A DNA stretch of 64,000 nucleotides, from the NCBI RefSeq assembly GCF_017744395.1, contig NZ_JAGIBI010000001.1, forward strand, positions 930,001 through 994,000, in the 5' to 3' direction. Under the pieces are notes generated by a model. The model was not told the origin of the DNA, searched no databases, and saw nothing but the letters and a program-made list of their open reading frames with translations. The position numbers and the translations under genes are program-made. The DNA is from Herbaspirillum sp. (GTDB taxonomy: Bacteria; Pseudomonadota; Gammaproteobacteria; Burkholderiales; Burkholderiaceae_D). Positions 36,538 through 45,087 of the stretch are shown in pieces (position 1 is the first letter of the stretch; every line of letters begins with the position of its first letter).

Positions 36538-37395
36538 TCAGCCGCCGGTGCTGAAGAATTCCTTCATCAGGAATGCCTGCAGCCCTTTCGTGTCGGTCTG
36601 GCGCGCAGACAGCACGACCACCCGCCCCAGGCGCTGCGAATCCCAATTGAAATCGCCGGAATAGTATTTCCGGATCAGCGCGATCATGCTGTCCACCACC
36701 GCCAGCTCGACATTGCCGCCGGGGCCGGCATCGACCTCGATCAATTGCCGCTGGCTGTTGCGCTGGTCGGTGGTCCAGCCGCGGAAAGAATACTGGGCCA
36801 CGCGCGGCCCCTTGCTGACGATCTCGAACACGCCGTTGGTGCCGCGTCCGCGCCGCTCCTGGAAAGCGATATTGGCCTTGGCGATATCGTTGGCGGAAGG
36901 GTTTTCCGCCGCGCGCGCCGCCGCGTTCTCCTTCGCCGCCGCATCCTCCAGCGCCTGCCTGCGCTCGCGGTTGCGGTTGATCATCGAACTGAAATCCATT
37001 TCAGGCGCCGTCTGCGCCACCGGCGGCGTCGTGCCCTCGGGAGTGGCCGGCGCCTGCGTGGCACGCGCCGGTTCAGTCTTGCGCGGGGCCGCCGCGCTGC
37101 GTTTGGGCGCGGCCTTGGACGCCTGTTTCTTCGGCGGCGCCGGGGTTTTCTGCGGTGGAGGCGATGCCGTCGGCGGTTCGGGCTTGGGGATTGGCGCGGG
37201 CGGCCTGAGGAAGGTCACTTGCAGCGGCGCATCCGGCTTGCCGGAAATGTCGGTGCGGGGAGGCTCATTCAGCTTTGCCCGCAGCACCATGAACACGCCG
37301 GCGTGGATCAGCACCGACAGCACGAGGCCGAGCACGGTTCGGCGCCGTGCGCGAGAAGCTGTGTCGGTATCGGTGAACGGACTGAAAAAACTCAT
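36538..37395 (-). CDS. TonB/TolA-like single-pass membrane protein
   Basis: The ATG at 37395 gives 285 residues. A basic cytoplasmic N-terminus is followed by one membrane helix (about 20-38) with Ser27 and His31 four residues apart, the SxxxH arrangement of TonB that couples to ExbB/ExbD. A long Pro/Lys/Ala/Thr-rich region follows (about 60-155), then a charged segment. The folded-looking C-terminal domain contains GVFEIVSKGPRVAQYSFRGW and ends near FLMKEFFSTGG. The C-terminal domain does not look like canonical TonB. No exbB/exbD nearby. Partner unknown. Confidence 0.7.
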   Translation of the reverse strand: MSFFSPFTDTDTASRARRRTVLGLVLSVLIHAGVFMVLRAKLNEPPRTDISGKPDAPLQVTFLRPPAPIPKPEPPTASPPPQKTPAPPKKQASKAAPKRSAAAPRKTEPARATQAPATPEGTTPPVAQTAPEMDFSSMINRNRERRQALEDAAAKENAAARAAENPSANDIAKANIAFQERRGRGTNGVFEIVSKGPRVAQYSFRGWTTDQRNSQRQLIEVDAGPGGNVELAVVDSMIALIRKYYSGDFNWDSQRLGRVVVLSARQTDTKGLQAFLMKEFFSTGG

Positions 37396-37597
37396 ACCTT
37401 GCGGCAGCGGTTCCTGATATTCGGTGCAATGGAGGCAAAAACGGCAACGGGCTCGGACTGGAGCCGGCCCGCAGCGCCCCACGCGCCATCAGCCATGTGC
37501 CATTTTGAAGACGCAATATTTTAACGTTTTGTGCGTCCCAATGCGCCCGGGTTCCTTGCTTTTTTCAGTGCCGGAACCGCAAGGCGCCGCCAGCTCA

Positions 37598-37801
37598 TCA
37601 GTGGCGCCAATGTCCCCGGCCGCCCCATCCGCTGCTGTAACCGAAGTAGATGGATGTCGAGGGATAGGAATAGTAATACGGATACGGCGCCTCATACACC
37701 GGCTGCGCCGGATAAGCATAATAAGAATCGTATGGCACCGCCACACAGCCGCTCAGCAGCAACATGGCGAGTGCCGCAAGCAGGTAAAGAAAACGCTTCA
37801 T
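37598..37801 (-). CDS. Small tyrosine-rich lipoprotein
   Basis: The ATG at 37801 with GGAGGAG upstream gives 67 residues. The signal MKRFLYLLAALAMLLLSGC has a clear lipobox (Cys19). The mature part is very Tyr/Pro-rich (YPYYYSYPS) and ends WGGRGHWRH. Same size class and composition as the lipoprotein at 35407-35631. Function unknown. Confidence 0.75.
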   Translation of the reverse strand: MKRFLYLLAALAMLLLSGCVAVPYDSYYAYPAQPVYEAPYPYYYSYPSTSIYFGYSSGWGGRGHWRH

Positions 37802-38126
37802 GGCTGTACTCCTCCGGCACGCAAAGCCGGTAACTGATCCAATATGCCGCAGCAGCCCAGCGGCATCCATTGCCTTTACCTTTTGTTACGCAGCCCTTGC
37901 ACCGGCCGGCATTTCCCGCGAGAAAACCGCATCTGCACTCTCTAGTGCTTATACCCTGGGTTCAATAATCGGATACGGCTCTGCTTATATAATTGCCCGG
38001 TATGCCGCACGCTTGCCATCCGGGCCAACCCGCTGCGACACGCAACCAGAACAAACAGAGAGACTCCCGCAATCCAGGCAACCGCGACGGCAACGCCGCC
38101 ATGGGGCCGTTTTCAAACAAGACATC
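37802..38126. other. Divergent intergenic region lipoprotein-glycerate kinase
   Basis: 325 bases. A perfect 7-bp hairpin ATGCCGC/GCGGCAT (37844-37866) lies in the leader of the minus-strand lipoprotein. On the plus strand a perfect TATAAT (37988-37993) has no good -35 but may serve glycerate kinase, giving a leader of about 130 bases. No gene seen; the long frame running in from 37800 is the upstream extension of glycerate kinase. Confidence 0.4.
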
Positions 38127-39290
38127 ATGACCACCAGCACATCGCCACGCCCCCCCATCGTCGTCATCGCCCCCGATTCCTTCAAAGGATCGCTGAGCGC
38201 TGAAGAGGTCGCAGCCGCCATCGGCGCCGGCATACAGGCCGCCATTCCCGGCGCGCAGGTACGCCTGAAACCGATCGCCGACGGCGGCGAAGGCACGCTG
38301 GATGCGCTGATGCATGCCGGCGGCGAACGCCTGGCCGTCGCCTGCCGCAACGCGGCGGGACAAGTGGCCGACAGCCCGGTCGGCATCCTCAAGGACGGCA
38401 GCGCGGTGATCGAATCGGCCGCCATCGTCGGCCTGACCGATGCCGCGGGCGTCGCCGTACCGGTGGAACAGCGCAGCACGCTGGGTGTGGGCGATGCCAT
38501 GCTCAAGCTGCTGGACCGCGGCGCGCGCCATTTCCTGGTCGCCCTGGGCGGCAGCAGCACCAACGACGGCGGCGCCGGCCTGTTGTGCGCGCTCGGCCTC
38601 AAGCTCTACGATGCGGCCGGCGAAGCCGTGCCGCCGGTGCCGGCGCAATTGCACAAGGTCGCGCGCATCGATGCCTCCGGTATCGACGCCCGCGTCAGGG
38701 AGGCGAAGATCGTCGCCATGTCCGACGTCGACAATCCCTTGTGCGGAGAGGAAGGCGCCACCGCGGTGTTCGGCCCGCAAAAAGGCGTCACGCCGGAACA
38801 AGTCGGCGTGCTGGATCGCGCGCTGGGCCACTTCGCCGCGGTGCTGGAACAGGCGCTGGGACGTTCGGCCAGCGGCAACCCCGGCGCCGGCGCGGCCGGC
38901 GGCCTGGGCTACGCGTTGCTGATGCTGGGCGCGGAATTCCGCTCCGGCGCCGAAACGGTGGCCGACCACATCGGCCTGGACGAAGCGCTGGCCGGCGCCG
39001 ACTGGCTCATCACCGGCGAAGGACGCAGCGACGCGCAGACCCTGCACGGCAAGGCCCCCTTCATCGCCAGCCAGCGGGCGCGCAGCAAAGGCGTGCCGAC
39101 CACGCTGCTCTCCGGCGGCATCGACCGCAAATCGCTGGGCGAACTCCAGGGCAGCTTCTCGGGATGCTTCTCGATCGTCTTCGGCCCCGGCTCCCTGCAG
39201 GAGGCGATCGCCAACGCCCCGCATCTGCTGCAAGACAGCGCCGGGCAAATCGCCCGGCTCTGGCAAACCGCCGCCGGCGCGAAGCGATAG
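38127..39290 (+). CDS. glxK: Glycerate kinase (GlxK/GarK family)
   Basis: Phosphorylates D-glycerate with ATP, in glyoxylate and glucarate breakdown; this family usually makes 2-phosphoglycerate. The ATG at 38127 gives 387 residues, the family length. Seen: IVVIAPDSFKGSLSAEEVAA, then KPIADGGEGTLDALM, LVALGGSSTNDGGAG, DVDNPLCGEEGA with VFGPQKG, and ITGEGRSDAQTLHGKAP. Stands alone; no glyoxylate-pathway genes are nearby. Confidence 0.93.
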   Translation: MTTSTSPRPPIVVIAPDSFKGSLSAEEVAAAIGAGIQAAIPGAQVRLKPIADGGEGTLDALMHAGGERLAVACRNAAGQVADSPVGILKDGSAVIESAAIVGLTDAAGVAVPVEQRSTLGVGDAMLKLLDRGARHFLVALGGSSTNDGGAGLLCALGLKLYDAAGEAVPPVPAQLHKVARIDASGIDARVREAKIVAMSDVDNPLCGEEGATAVFGPQKGVTPEQVGVLDRALGHFAAVLEQALGRSASGNPGAGAAGGLGYALLMLGAEFRSGAETVADHIGLDEALAGADWLITGEGRSDAQTLHGKAPFIASQRARSKGVPTTLLSGGIDRKSLGELQGSFSGCFSIVFGPGSLQEAIANAPHLLQDSAGQIARLWQTAAGAKR

Positions 39291-39351
39291 GCGCGAGCAA
39301 GCATCTTGCATTTCCCACAGGCGGGGTTCCCTTTAGCCGTTGCCGCCAAAG

Positions 39352-39430
39352 TTGTTCACACAATTCGGGGACAGGCCTGTGGAAAAGCTGAGGAAAATTC
39401 ACCCAAGCCATTGATTGGCAAACGTTTTCC
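39352..39430 (+). repeat. Direct repeat copy A with DnaA-box-like pair
   Basis: TTGTTCACA at 39352-39360 and inverted TGTGGAAAA at 39378-39386, then AAGCCATTGATT. It aligns base for base with copy B at a constant offset of 193, about two thirds identical by eye, apart from a one-base shift near the end. Confidence 0.7.
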
Positions 39431-39544
39431 CACAGCGGCGCAAAGGCGTGCAAAACGCCGGTTGCGCCATCCGCCGCAATCGAAAATGCCTCCTCCGGCA
39501 GCCTCTTGCGGCAATTTTCCCCTCCTGTAGCCGCTTCCCTCCAC

Positions 39545-39623
39545 TTATCCCCAGAAAATGGGGGCAAGCCTGTGGAAAACTTTTGGAAGAGCAACTTAAG
39601 CGATTGATATCAATCGTTTTTCT
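39545..39623 (+). repeat. Direct repeat copy B with DnaA-box-like pair
   Basis: TTATCCCCA at 39545-39553 and inverted TGTGGAAAA at 39571-39579, then AAGCGATTGAT. Partner of copy A, 193 bases upstream. Confidence 0.7.
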
Positions 39624-39817
39624 GTTTCTGTACGCAGTGCATGCATCAATGCGGCGAACAGGCGGATTACTCAAAGGCAAGAAGGTCGCCGCCAGCTGAA
39701 TTTCTACACGCGCCGGAAATTTTCCCGAGCGATACCGGTCTGTCCATGAGCCCCTGTGCAATACGGCCAAGACCGTGCCGGCACACAGGAAACCTCTTCC
39801 AACCATAAGGCTGATGC

Positions 39818-40846
39818 ATGACGATCCTGTACTACCCCTCGGTCGAGGGTAATCCTTATTGGGAAATGATCCGCTCCCGCATGGAAGCGCGAGGACATGA
39901 AACACGCCTGTGGAATCCCTGGGATTTCCCGCAACAGGCGCAACCGATCCTGCATCTGCACTGGATCGAATCCATCGGCATGGACCGCCTGACCCGGCGC
40001 AGCCTGCTGGCGACCCGCCTCGCCTTCTGGCGCCTGGAAAACCAGATCAGGCTGGTGCAGCGCGCCGGCGGCAAAGTGCTCTGGACCGCCCACAACGCCC
40101 AGCCGCATGAGCAGCGCAGCGACCCGCGCAGCCGGCTCGTGGCGGACTGGATCGCGCGCATCGTCGGGCAGGTGGATGTGATCGTCAGCCTCTCGGCCAT
40201 CGGCGTGGACGCCGTCCATCGCGCGCAGCCCAAGGCCCGGGCCCCGGTCGTGGTCATCCCGCACCAGAACTATATCGGCCAATATCCGGCTGGCGATGGC
40301 GCAGCCTATCGTCAGTCCATAAGCATCCCGGCCGATGCCAAAGTGATGGGCATGATCGGCCTGATCCGCCCCTACAAGGAAATCGAGCGCGGCATCGCGC
40401 TCTTTCAGGAAGTCGCTGATGACAACGCCTGGCTGCTGGTGGCCGGCAATTGCTTCGATCCCGCCTTGCGCGAGCGCCTGGCCCAGCTCGCGGCGTGCAC
40501 GCCGCGCGTGGTGCTGGCGGTGAGCCACCTGAGCGACCGGCAATTCGCCGATGCCCATGCCGCCTGCGACCTGATCCTCGTGGCCCAGCGCAAGATGCTC
40601 AACTCCGGTTCCGTGATCTCGGCCTTGTCATTGGGCGCGCCGGTGCTGTCCAGCCCGATCGGAGCCTTGCCCGAACTGCAGGAAATGGTGGGCGGCGAGT
40701 GGCTGGCATTGAAGGACGACATCACCGCCGGCGATATCGCCGGCCTGCTTGAACGGGGACGCCCGGCAGGCGCGCCCGACCTCTCGGCGCTGGACATCGA
40801 CCGCATCGTCGATGCCCACCTCGATGCCTACGGACTGGCGCGGTAA
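39818..40846 (+). CDS. GT-B glycosyltransferase
   Basis: Probably adds a sugar to the lipid-linked repeat of the adjacent exopolysaccharide. The protein has 342 residues, soluble. N-terminal TILYYPSVEGNPYWEMI and LHLHWIES with WTAHNAQPHEQR, then GMIGLIRPYKEIERGI, and donor-side LNSGSVISALSLGAPVLSSP. These resemble GT4-type and GumK-like transferases. Sugar not predictable. It is the only plus-strand gene of the locus, convergent with manC. Confidence 0.82.
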   Translation: MTILYYPSVEGNPYWEMIRSRMEARGHETRLWNPWDFPQQAQPILHLHWIESIGMDRLTRRSLLATRLAFWRLENQIRLVQRAGGKVLWTAHNAQPHEQRSDPRSRLVADWIARIVGQVDVIVSLSAIGVDAVHRAQPKARAPVVVIPHQNYIGQYPAGDGAAYRQSISIPADAKVMGMIGLIRPYKEIERGIALFQEVADDNAWLLVAGNCFDPALRERLAQLAACTPRVVLAVSHLSDRQFADAHAACDLILVAQRKMLNSGSVISALSLGAPVLSSPIGALPELQEMVGGEWLALKDDITAGDIAGLLERGRPAGAPDLSALDIDRIVDAHLDAYGLAR

Positions 40847-40853
40847 ACAATAA

Positions 40854-40884
40854 CGGCCCGCGCTCCGCAAAGGAGCACGAGCCG
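40854..40884 (-). terminator. Terminator of manC / end of EPS locus
   Basis: On the minus strand a 13-bp RNA stem with two G-U pairs (CGGCUCGUGCUCC with GGAGCGCGGGCCG), loop UUUGC, then UUAUUGUUU. On the plus strand two mismatches replace the wobbles, so it acts mainly for manC. Confidence 0.8.
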
Positions 40885-40900
40885 CAGCCTTGCAGGCGAT

Positions 40901-42319
40901 TCAGACGCGCTTGTAGATATCCTCGAAGCGCACGATGTCATCTTCCCCCAGATAGCTGCCCGACTGCACCTCGATCAGGTGCAGCGGCAACTTGCCCGGA
41001 TTTTCCAGGCGATGGGTAATGCCGACGGGCAGGTAGACCGATTCGTTTTCGCTCAGCAGCTTGGTCTCTTCCCCGCGCGTCACCAAGGCGGTGCCGCTGA
41101 CCACCACCCAGTGCTCGGCGCGGTGATGGTGCATCTGCAGCGAGAGTTTTTCGCCCGGCTTGACGATGATGCGCTTGACCTGGAAACGATCGCCCTCGGC
41201 CACGCTCTCATAACTGCCCCACGGGCGGAACACGCGCTTGTGGTGGAGGTGCTCGCTGCGCCCGGACGACTTCAGGGTATCGACGATCTTCTTGACGTCC
41301 TGCACCTTGTCCTTGTGCGCGACCAGCACCGCGTCGTCGGTCTCGACGATGATCAGGTCTTCCACACCCAGCGCGGCCACCATGCGGCTTTCCGCGCGCA
41401 CCAGGGTATTGGAGACATCCTGCAGCAGCACGTCGCCGCGCGCCACGTTGCCGTTGCCGTCGCTTTCCTGCACGGCCCACAGCGCGCTCCATGAGCCGAC
41501 GTCGCTCCAGCCGATATCGGCCAGCACGACCACCGCCTTGCGGGTCTTTTCCATGACCGCGTAGTCGATCGATTCGGAAGGCGTGGCTTCGAAGCTGGCC
41601 TGGTCCAGGCGGCAGAAATCGAGGTCTTCGTAGCCTTTGGCGACCGCCTGTTCGACCGGCGCGGCGATATCCGGGCGATGCGCCTTCAGTTCTTCCAGGT
41701 AATCGGCGGCCTTGAACAGGAACATGCCGCTGTTCCAGGAATAGCTGCCCTCTTCCAGGAAGCCCCTTGCGGTGGCCAGGTCCGGCTTCTCGACGAATTT
41801 GTCCACCACGAAGGCGTCGCCGACGCCGGCCACCGGCTTGCCCCGGCGGATATAGCCGTAGCCGGTCTCGGGCACGGAAGGCAGGATGCCGAACGTCGCC
41901 AGGGCGCCCCCGGCGACCGCTTCCGAGGCACGCGACACGGCATCCTGGAAGGCTTCGACGTCATTGATCACATGGTCGGCCGGCAACACCAGCATGACGG
42001 CATCCGGATCTTGCCTGAGCAGCAGATGGGCCGCGGCGGCCACCGCCGGCGCAGTGTTCTTGCCGACCGGTTCGAGCATGATGCCCAGCGGCTTGACGCC
42101 GATCTCGCGCATCTGCTCCGCCACCATGAAGCGGTGGTCGTTGCCGCACACGAACAGCGGCGGCATGATCTCCGGCCAGCCGCTCACGCGGGCCACGGTG
42201 TCCTGCAGCATGGTGCGCTGGCCCACCACCGATATCAGTTGCTTGGGCAAGGCCGCGCGCGACAAGGGCCACAGACGGGTGCCGGAACCGCCGGAAAGGA
42301 TGACGGGATAAATTTTCAT
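40901..42319 (-). CDS. manC: Mannose-1-phosphate guanylyltransferase / mannose-6-phosphate isomerase
   Basis: Bifunctional type II enzyme making mannose-6-phosphate and GDP-mannose. The protein has 472 residues, family size. The nucleotidyltransferase domain begins VILSGGSGTRLWPLSRAALP, with FVEKP later. The C-terminal cupin isomerase domain (about 350-472) contains RPWGSYESV, QMHHHRAEHWVVVSGTA and SVYLPVGITHRLENPGK. GAGGA precedes the ATG. Last gene of the minus-strand locus; suggests mannose or a derivative (fucose, rhamnose) in the polymer. Confidence 0.96.
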   Translation of the reverse strand: MKIYPVILSGGSGTRLWPLSRAALPKQLISVVGQRTMLQDTVARVSGWPEIMPPLFVCGNDHRFMVAEQMREIGVKPLGIMLEPVGKNTAPAVAAAAHLLLRQDPDAVMLVLPADHVINDVEAFQDAVSRASEAVAGGALATFGILPSVPETGYGYIRRGKPVAGVGDAFVVDKFVEKPDLATARGFLEEGSYSWNSGMFLFKAADYLEELKAHRPDIAAPVEQAVAKGYEDLDFCRLDQASFEATPSESIDYAVMEKTRKAVVVLADIGWSDVGSWSALWAVQESDGNGNVARGDVLLQDVSNTLVRAESRMVAALGVEDLIIVETDDAVLVAHKDKVQDVKKIVDTLKSSGRSEHLHHKRVFRPWGSYESVAEGDRFQVKRIIVKPGEKLSLQMHHHRAEHWVVVSGTALVTRGEETKLLSENESVYLPVGITHRLENPGKLPLHLIEVQSGSYLGEDDIVRFEDIYKRV

Positions 42320-42395
42320 AACGTCCTCATAAAATCAGGTGTTGCACGCTTGTTTCCGTAGCTCGGGCACAGGTTGCGGCGTCGTTCCAATGGTC

Positions 42396-42407
42396 ATTGG
42401 CGCCAAT
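42396..42407. promoter_or_regulatory. 12-bp palindrome upstream of manC
   Basis: ATTGGCGCCAAT, a perfect palindrome, with a further CCAATGG half-site-like copy 10 bases away, in the 122-base ugd-manC gap. A possible operator; no promoter with both elements was recognised. Confidence 0.3.
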
Positions 42408-42441
42408 ACTACACCGGCCCTTCGATTCCAAACCGACAATA

Positions 42442-43773
42442 TCAACGGCGGCCGATGGCAAAGTATTCGATCCCGCGCTTGCGCATCTGCTCCGGCGCAT
42501 ACAGGTTGCGGCCGTCGAAAATCACCGGGCGCCTGAGGCTGCGCTTGATCGCATCGAAATTGGGCACGCGGAATTCCTTCCACTCCGTCACGATCACCAG
42601 GGCGTCCGCCCCTGACAAGGCCTCCTGCGGCGAGCCGGCATAAGACAGCCGGTCATCGTTGCCATAGATGCGGCGCGCCTCGTCCATCGCCACCGGGTCG
42701 TAGGCGCGCACGCGCGCGCCCATCCGCCACAGCCCTTCGATCACGACCCGGCTCGATGCCTCGCGCATATCGTCGGTATTGGGCTTGAACGCCAGGCCCC
42801 AGAGCGCGAAGGTCTTGCCGCCAAGGTCACTGCCGAACTGCGCACGGATCTTGTCCAGCAGGACATGCTTCTGCGCCGCGTTGGCCTCCTCCACCGCATG
42901 CAGCACCTTCAGCTTGCGCCCGCCTTCGTCGGCCGTGCGGATCAGCGCCTGCACATCCTTGGGAAAGCAGGAGCCGCCATAGCCGCAGCCCGGATACAGG
43001 AAATGGAAACCGATGCGCGGGTCCGAACCGATGCCGATGCGGATCTGCTCGATGTCTGCCCCCAGGTCGTCGGCCAGATTGGCCAGTTCGTTCATGAAAG
43101 AGATGCGCGTGGCCAGCATGGCGTTGGCCGCATACTTGGTCAATTCCGCCGAACGCACATCCATCACGATCACGCGGTCGTGGTTGCGGATGAACGGCGC
43201 GTAAAGCTCGCGCATGATGCCGATGGCCCGGTCGCTGTCGGCGCCGATGACAATGCGGTCGGGACGCATGAAGTCTTCCACCGCCGCCCCCTCCTTCAGG
43301 AATTCGGGATTCGACACCACGTCGAACGGCATCGACGACACCTCCAGGCCGCGCCCGGCCAGCTCCTCGCGGATCGCCGCACGCACCTTGTCGCCGGTAC
43401 CCACCGGCACGGTCGACTTGTCGATTACCACCTTGTAACCGTCCATGTGCCGGCCGATATTGCGCGCCGCCGACAGCACGTACTGGAGGTCGGCCGAACC
43501 GTCCTCGTCCGGCGGCGTGCCGACGGCGATGAACTGCAGTTCGCCGAAAGCCACCGAGGCCTCGATGTCGGTGGTGAAATTCAGGCGACCGGATGCGACA
43601 TTGCGTTGCACCATCACCTGCAAGCCGGGTTCATGGATGGGAATGCCGCCCTCGCGCAGGATGCGGATCTTGCCTTCATCCAGATCGAGGCAAAGCACGT
43701 CGTTGCCCATTTCCGCCAGGCATGCGCCGGTGACCAAGCCGACATAACCGGTACCGATAACAGTAATCTTCAT
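42442..43773 (-). CDS. ugd: UDP-glucose 6-dehydrogenase
   Basis: Oxidises UDP-glucose to UDP-glucuronate with NAD. The protein has 443 residues. N-terminal dinucleotide fold [20 protein letters not shown]; catalytic Cys in [17 protein letters not shown]-terminal [16 protein letters not shown] and [11 protein letters not shown]. The closely related GDP-mannose dehydrogenase (AlgD) is the alternative, but the sequence favours UDP-glucose. Follows the flippase gene directly (its stop at 43774). Confidence 0.93.
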   Translation of the reverse strand: MKITVIGTGYVGLVTGACLAEMGNDVLCLDLDEGKIRILREGGIPIHEPGLQVMVQRNVASGRLNFTTDIEASVAFGELQFIAVGTPPDEDGSADLQYVLSAARNIGRHMDGYKVVIDKSTVPVGTGDKVRAAIREELAGRGLEVSSMPFDVVSNPEFLKEGAAVEDFMRPDRIVIGADSDRAIGIMRELYAPFIRNHDRVIVMDVRSAELTKYAANAMLATRISFMNELANLADDLGADIEQIRIGIGSDPRIGFHFLYPGCGYGGSCFPKDVQALIRTADEGGRKLKVLHAVEEANAAQKHVLLDKIRAQFGSDLGGKTFALWGLAFKPNTDDMREASSRVVIEGLWRMGARVRAYDPVAMDEARRIYGNDDRLSYAGSPQEALSGADALVIVTEWKEFRVPNFDAIKRSLRRPVIFDGRNLYAPEQMRKRGIEYFAIGRR

Positions 43774-45087
43774 TCACTTTCCTTCATCAACATAAATTGT
43801 GTTCGCCGGCGCAATCCCGTCGGGGACGTCCTTGCACCGGAACGCCGCCCCCCACAGGATCGCCGCCAGCAGGAATTGGGCGAATACGAAGGCGCCGATC
43901 AGCCCCGGCACGCCCTTGAGCCAGACGCCCGCCACCAGCACGAAACCGAAACCGACCGCCGCCACGCCGTAAATGACGGCGCGTATGCCTTGCCGGCCGG
44001 CGCCGGTCAACGCATCGGCCGCCGGATACTGCAAGGCGATGAACGGCAAGGACAAGGCCAGCCCGGCGGTCACCTCCACGCTGCCGGCGAAATCGCGGCC
44101 CAGCACATGCGGCGCCAGCAAGGCCGCGCAGGCGACCATGGCGCCGGACAGCACGCCGGCGCCGAACAAGGCTGGCGCCACGCGCAGTGCATACGCCCGG
44201 CTGGCGGCCATGCCGTTGGCGCCGTGCTGGAAAAATTTCGGATAGAAAATGCGCGTCATCACCTGCATCGGGAACAAGCCCAACTGCAGGATGCGGGATG
44301 CGGCGCCGTACACGCCCAGGGAATAGGCATCGGCGAAGCGCGACAGCACCATCCGGTCCAGGTTGCTTTGCATCGCGCGCGCGCCCTGGTTGGCGCAGAA
44401 CAGGAAACCGCTCTTCATTTCCCCTCCAAGCAGGACCCAGCGCGGCGCGCCGTACAAGCGCGCCCCCAGCCAGGCATAGAACGCCATCATCGCCACCGAC
44501 TGCACCGACAGGCAGACGATCCACTCGTCCAGCGCATGGCGTTCCAATACGATGAAAAACAGCAGCGCCGCCACCAGGCGTGCCACCACGGTAGCCACCC
44601 GCACCCAGCCGGCGCGCGCGGTCTGCGCATGCGCCACCATCGCCAGCTCGGTCGATGCCGACACGCGCGCCAGGCCGATCTCCGCGAACAGTGCCAGCGC
44701 GATGAACGGCAGCGCCACCTCCACCCGCAGGATGCCGGCGGCCACCAGCGTGCCGGCCAGCACCGCGACCGGCAAGGTGAGGGCGATGCCGAGCAGCATG
44801 TTGCCGTAATAGGTGCCGAACGCTTCCTTGTTGCGCGATACCGCCCGCACCAGCAGGTCGGCGCCGCCCATGCCGATCGCTTCGACGCCGACCGCCACCA
44901 CCGCCAGCAAGGCGGTGTAGCGGCCGAACTGTTCCACGCCCAGGCCGCGCGCGGTCAGCGCGAAGGTGACCAGTTGCAGGCCCAGCGCCCCCATGGTCGG
45001 CACCATGGTCGACGCGATGGTCCAGATCCTGAAACGGCTCTCCAGCCCGGAGAGCCGGGATGCCAGGACGGCCGGCATTAGCGGCAT
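43774..45087 (-). CDS. Polysaccharide flippase, Wzx type
   Basis: Likely moves the undecaprenyl-linked repeat unit across the inner membrane. The ATG at 45087 (437 residues, CCGGGG 8 bases upstream, overlapping the preceding stop) is used. ATG at 45078, sharing a base with that stop, is the alternative. Some 12-14 hydrophobic helices fill the length, e.g. GALGLQLVTFALTARGLG, and SRFADAYSLGVYGAASRIL typical of polysaccharide_synt/MATE-like exporters. Confidence 0.85.
   Translation of the reverse strand: MPLMPAVLASRLSGLESRFRIWTIASTMVPTMGALGLQLVTFALTARGLGVEQFGRYTALLAVVAVGVEAIGMGGADLLVRAVSRNKEAFGTYYGNMLLGIALTLPVAVLAGTLVAAGILRVEVALPFIALALFAEIGLARVSASTELAMVAHAQTARAGWVRVATVVARLVAALLFFIVLERHALDEWIVCLSVQSVAMMAFYAWLGARLYGAPRWVLLGGEMKSGFLFCANQGARAMQSNLDRMVLSRFADAYSLGVYGAASRILQLGLFPMQVMTRIFYPKFFQHGANGMAASRAYALRVAPALFGAGVLSGAMVACAALLAPHVLGRDFAGSVEVTAGLALSLPFIALQYPAADALTGAGRQGIRAVIYGVAAVGFGFVLVAGVWLKGVPGLIGAFVFAQFLLAAILWGAAFRCKDVPDGIAPANTIYVDEGK

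Larger units (their letters stand above)
39291..39817. other. Gene-free region with DnaA-box-like repeats
   Basis: 527 bases with no credible gene. It contains a 79-base imperfect direct repeat (39352-39430 and 39545-39623). Each copy has a DnaA-box-like 9-mer, then an inverted one: TTGTTCACA and TGTGGAAAA; TTATCCCCA and TGTGGAAAA. TTTTCCCACAG occurs at 39425, and TTTCCCACAG near 39311. All differ from TTATNCACA by at least one base. No terminator for glxK is evident. Confidence 0.6.

Noticed and set aside
39399-39905. Open frames in the gene-free region
   Set aside because: No ribosome binding site or family sequence; Pro/Arg/Cys-rich and overlapping the direct repeats.
42865-45081. 738-codon open frame on the plus strand opposite ugd and the flippase
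   Set aside because: Low-complexity His/Arg/Gln-rich translation, no family sequence, and it lies antisense to two well-supported genes; an effect of high-GC codon use.
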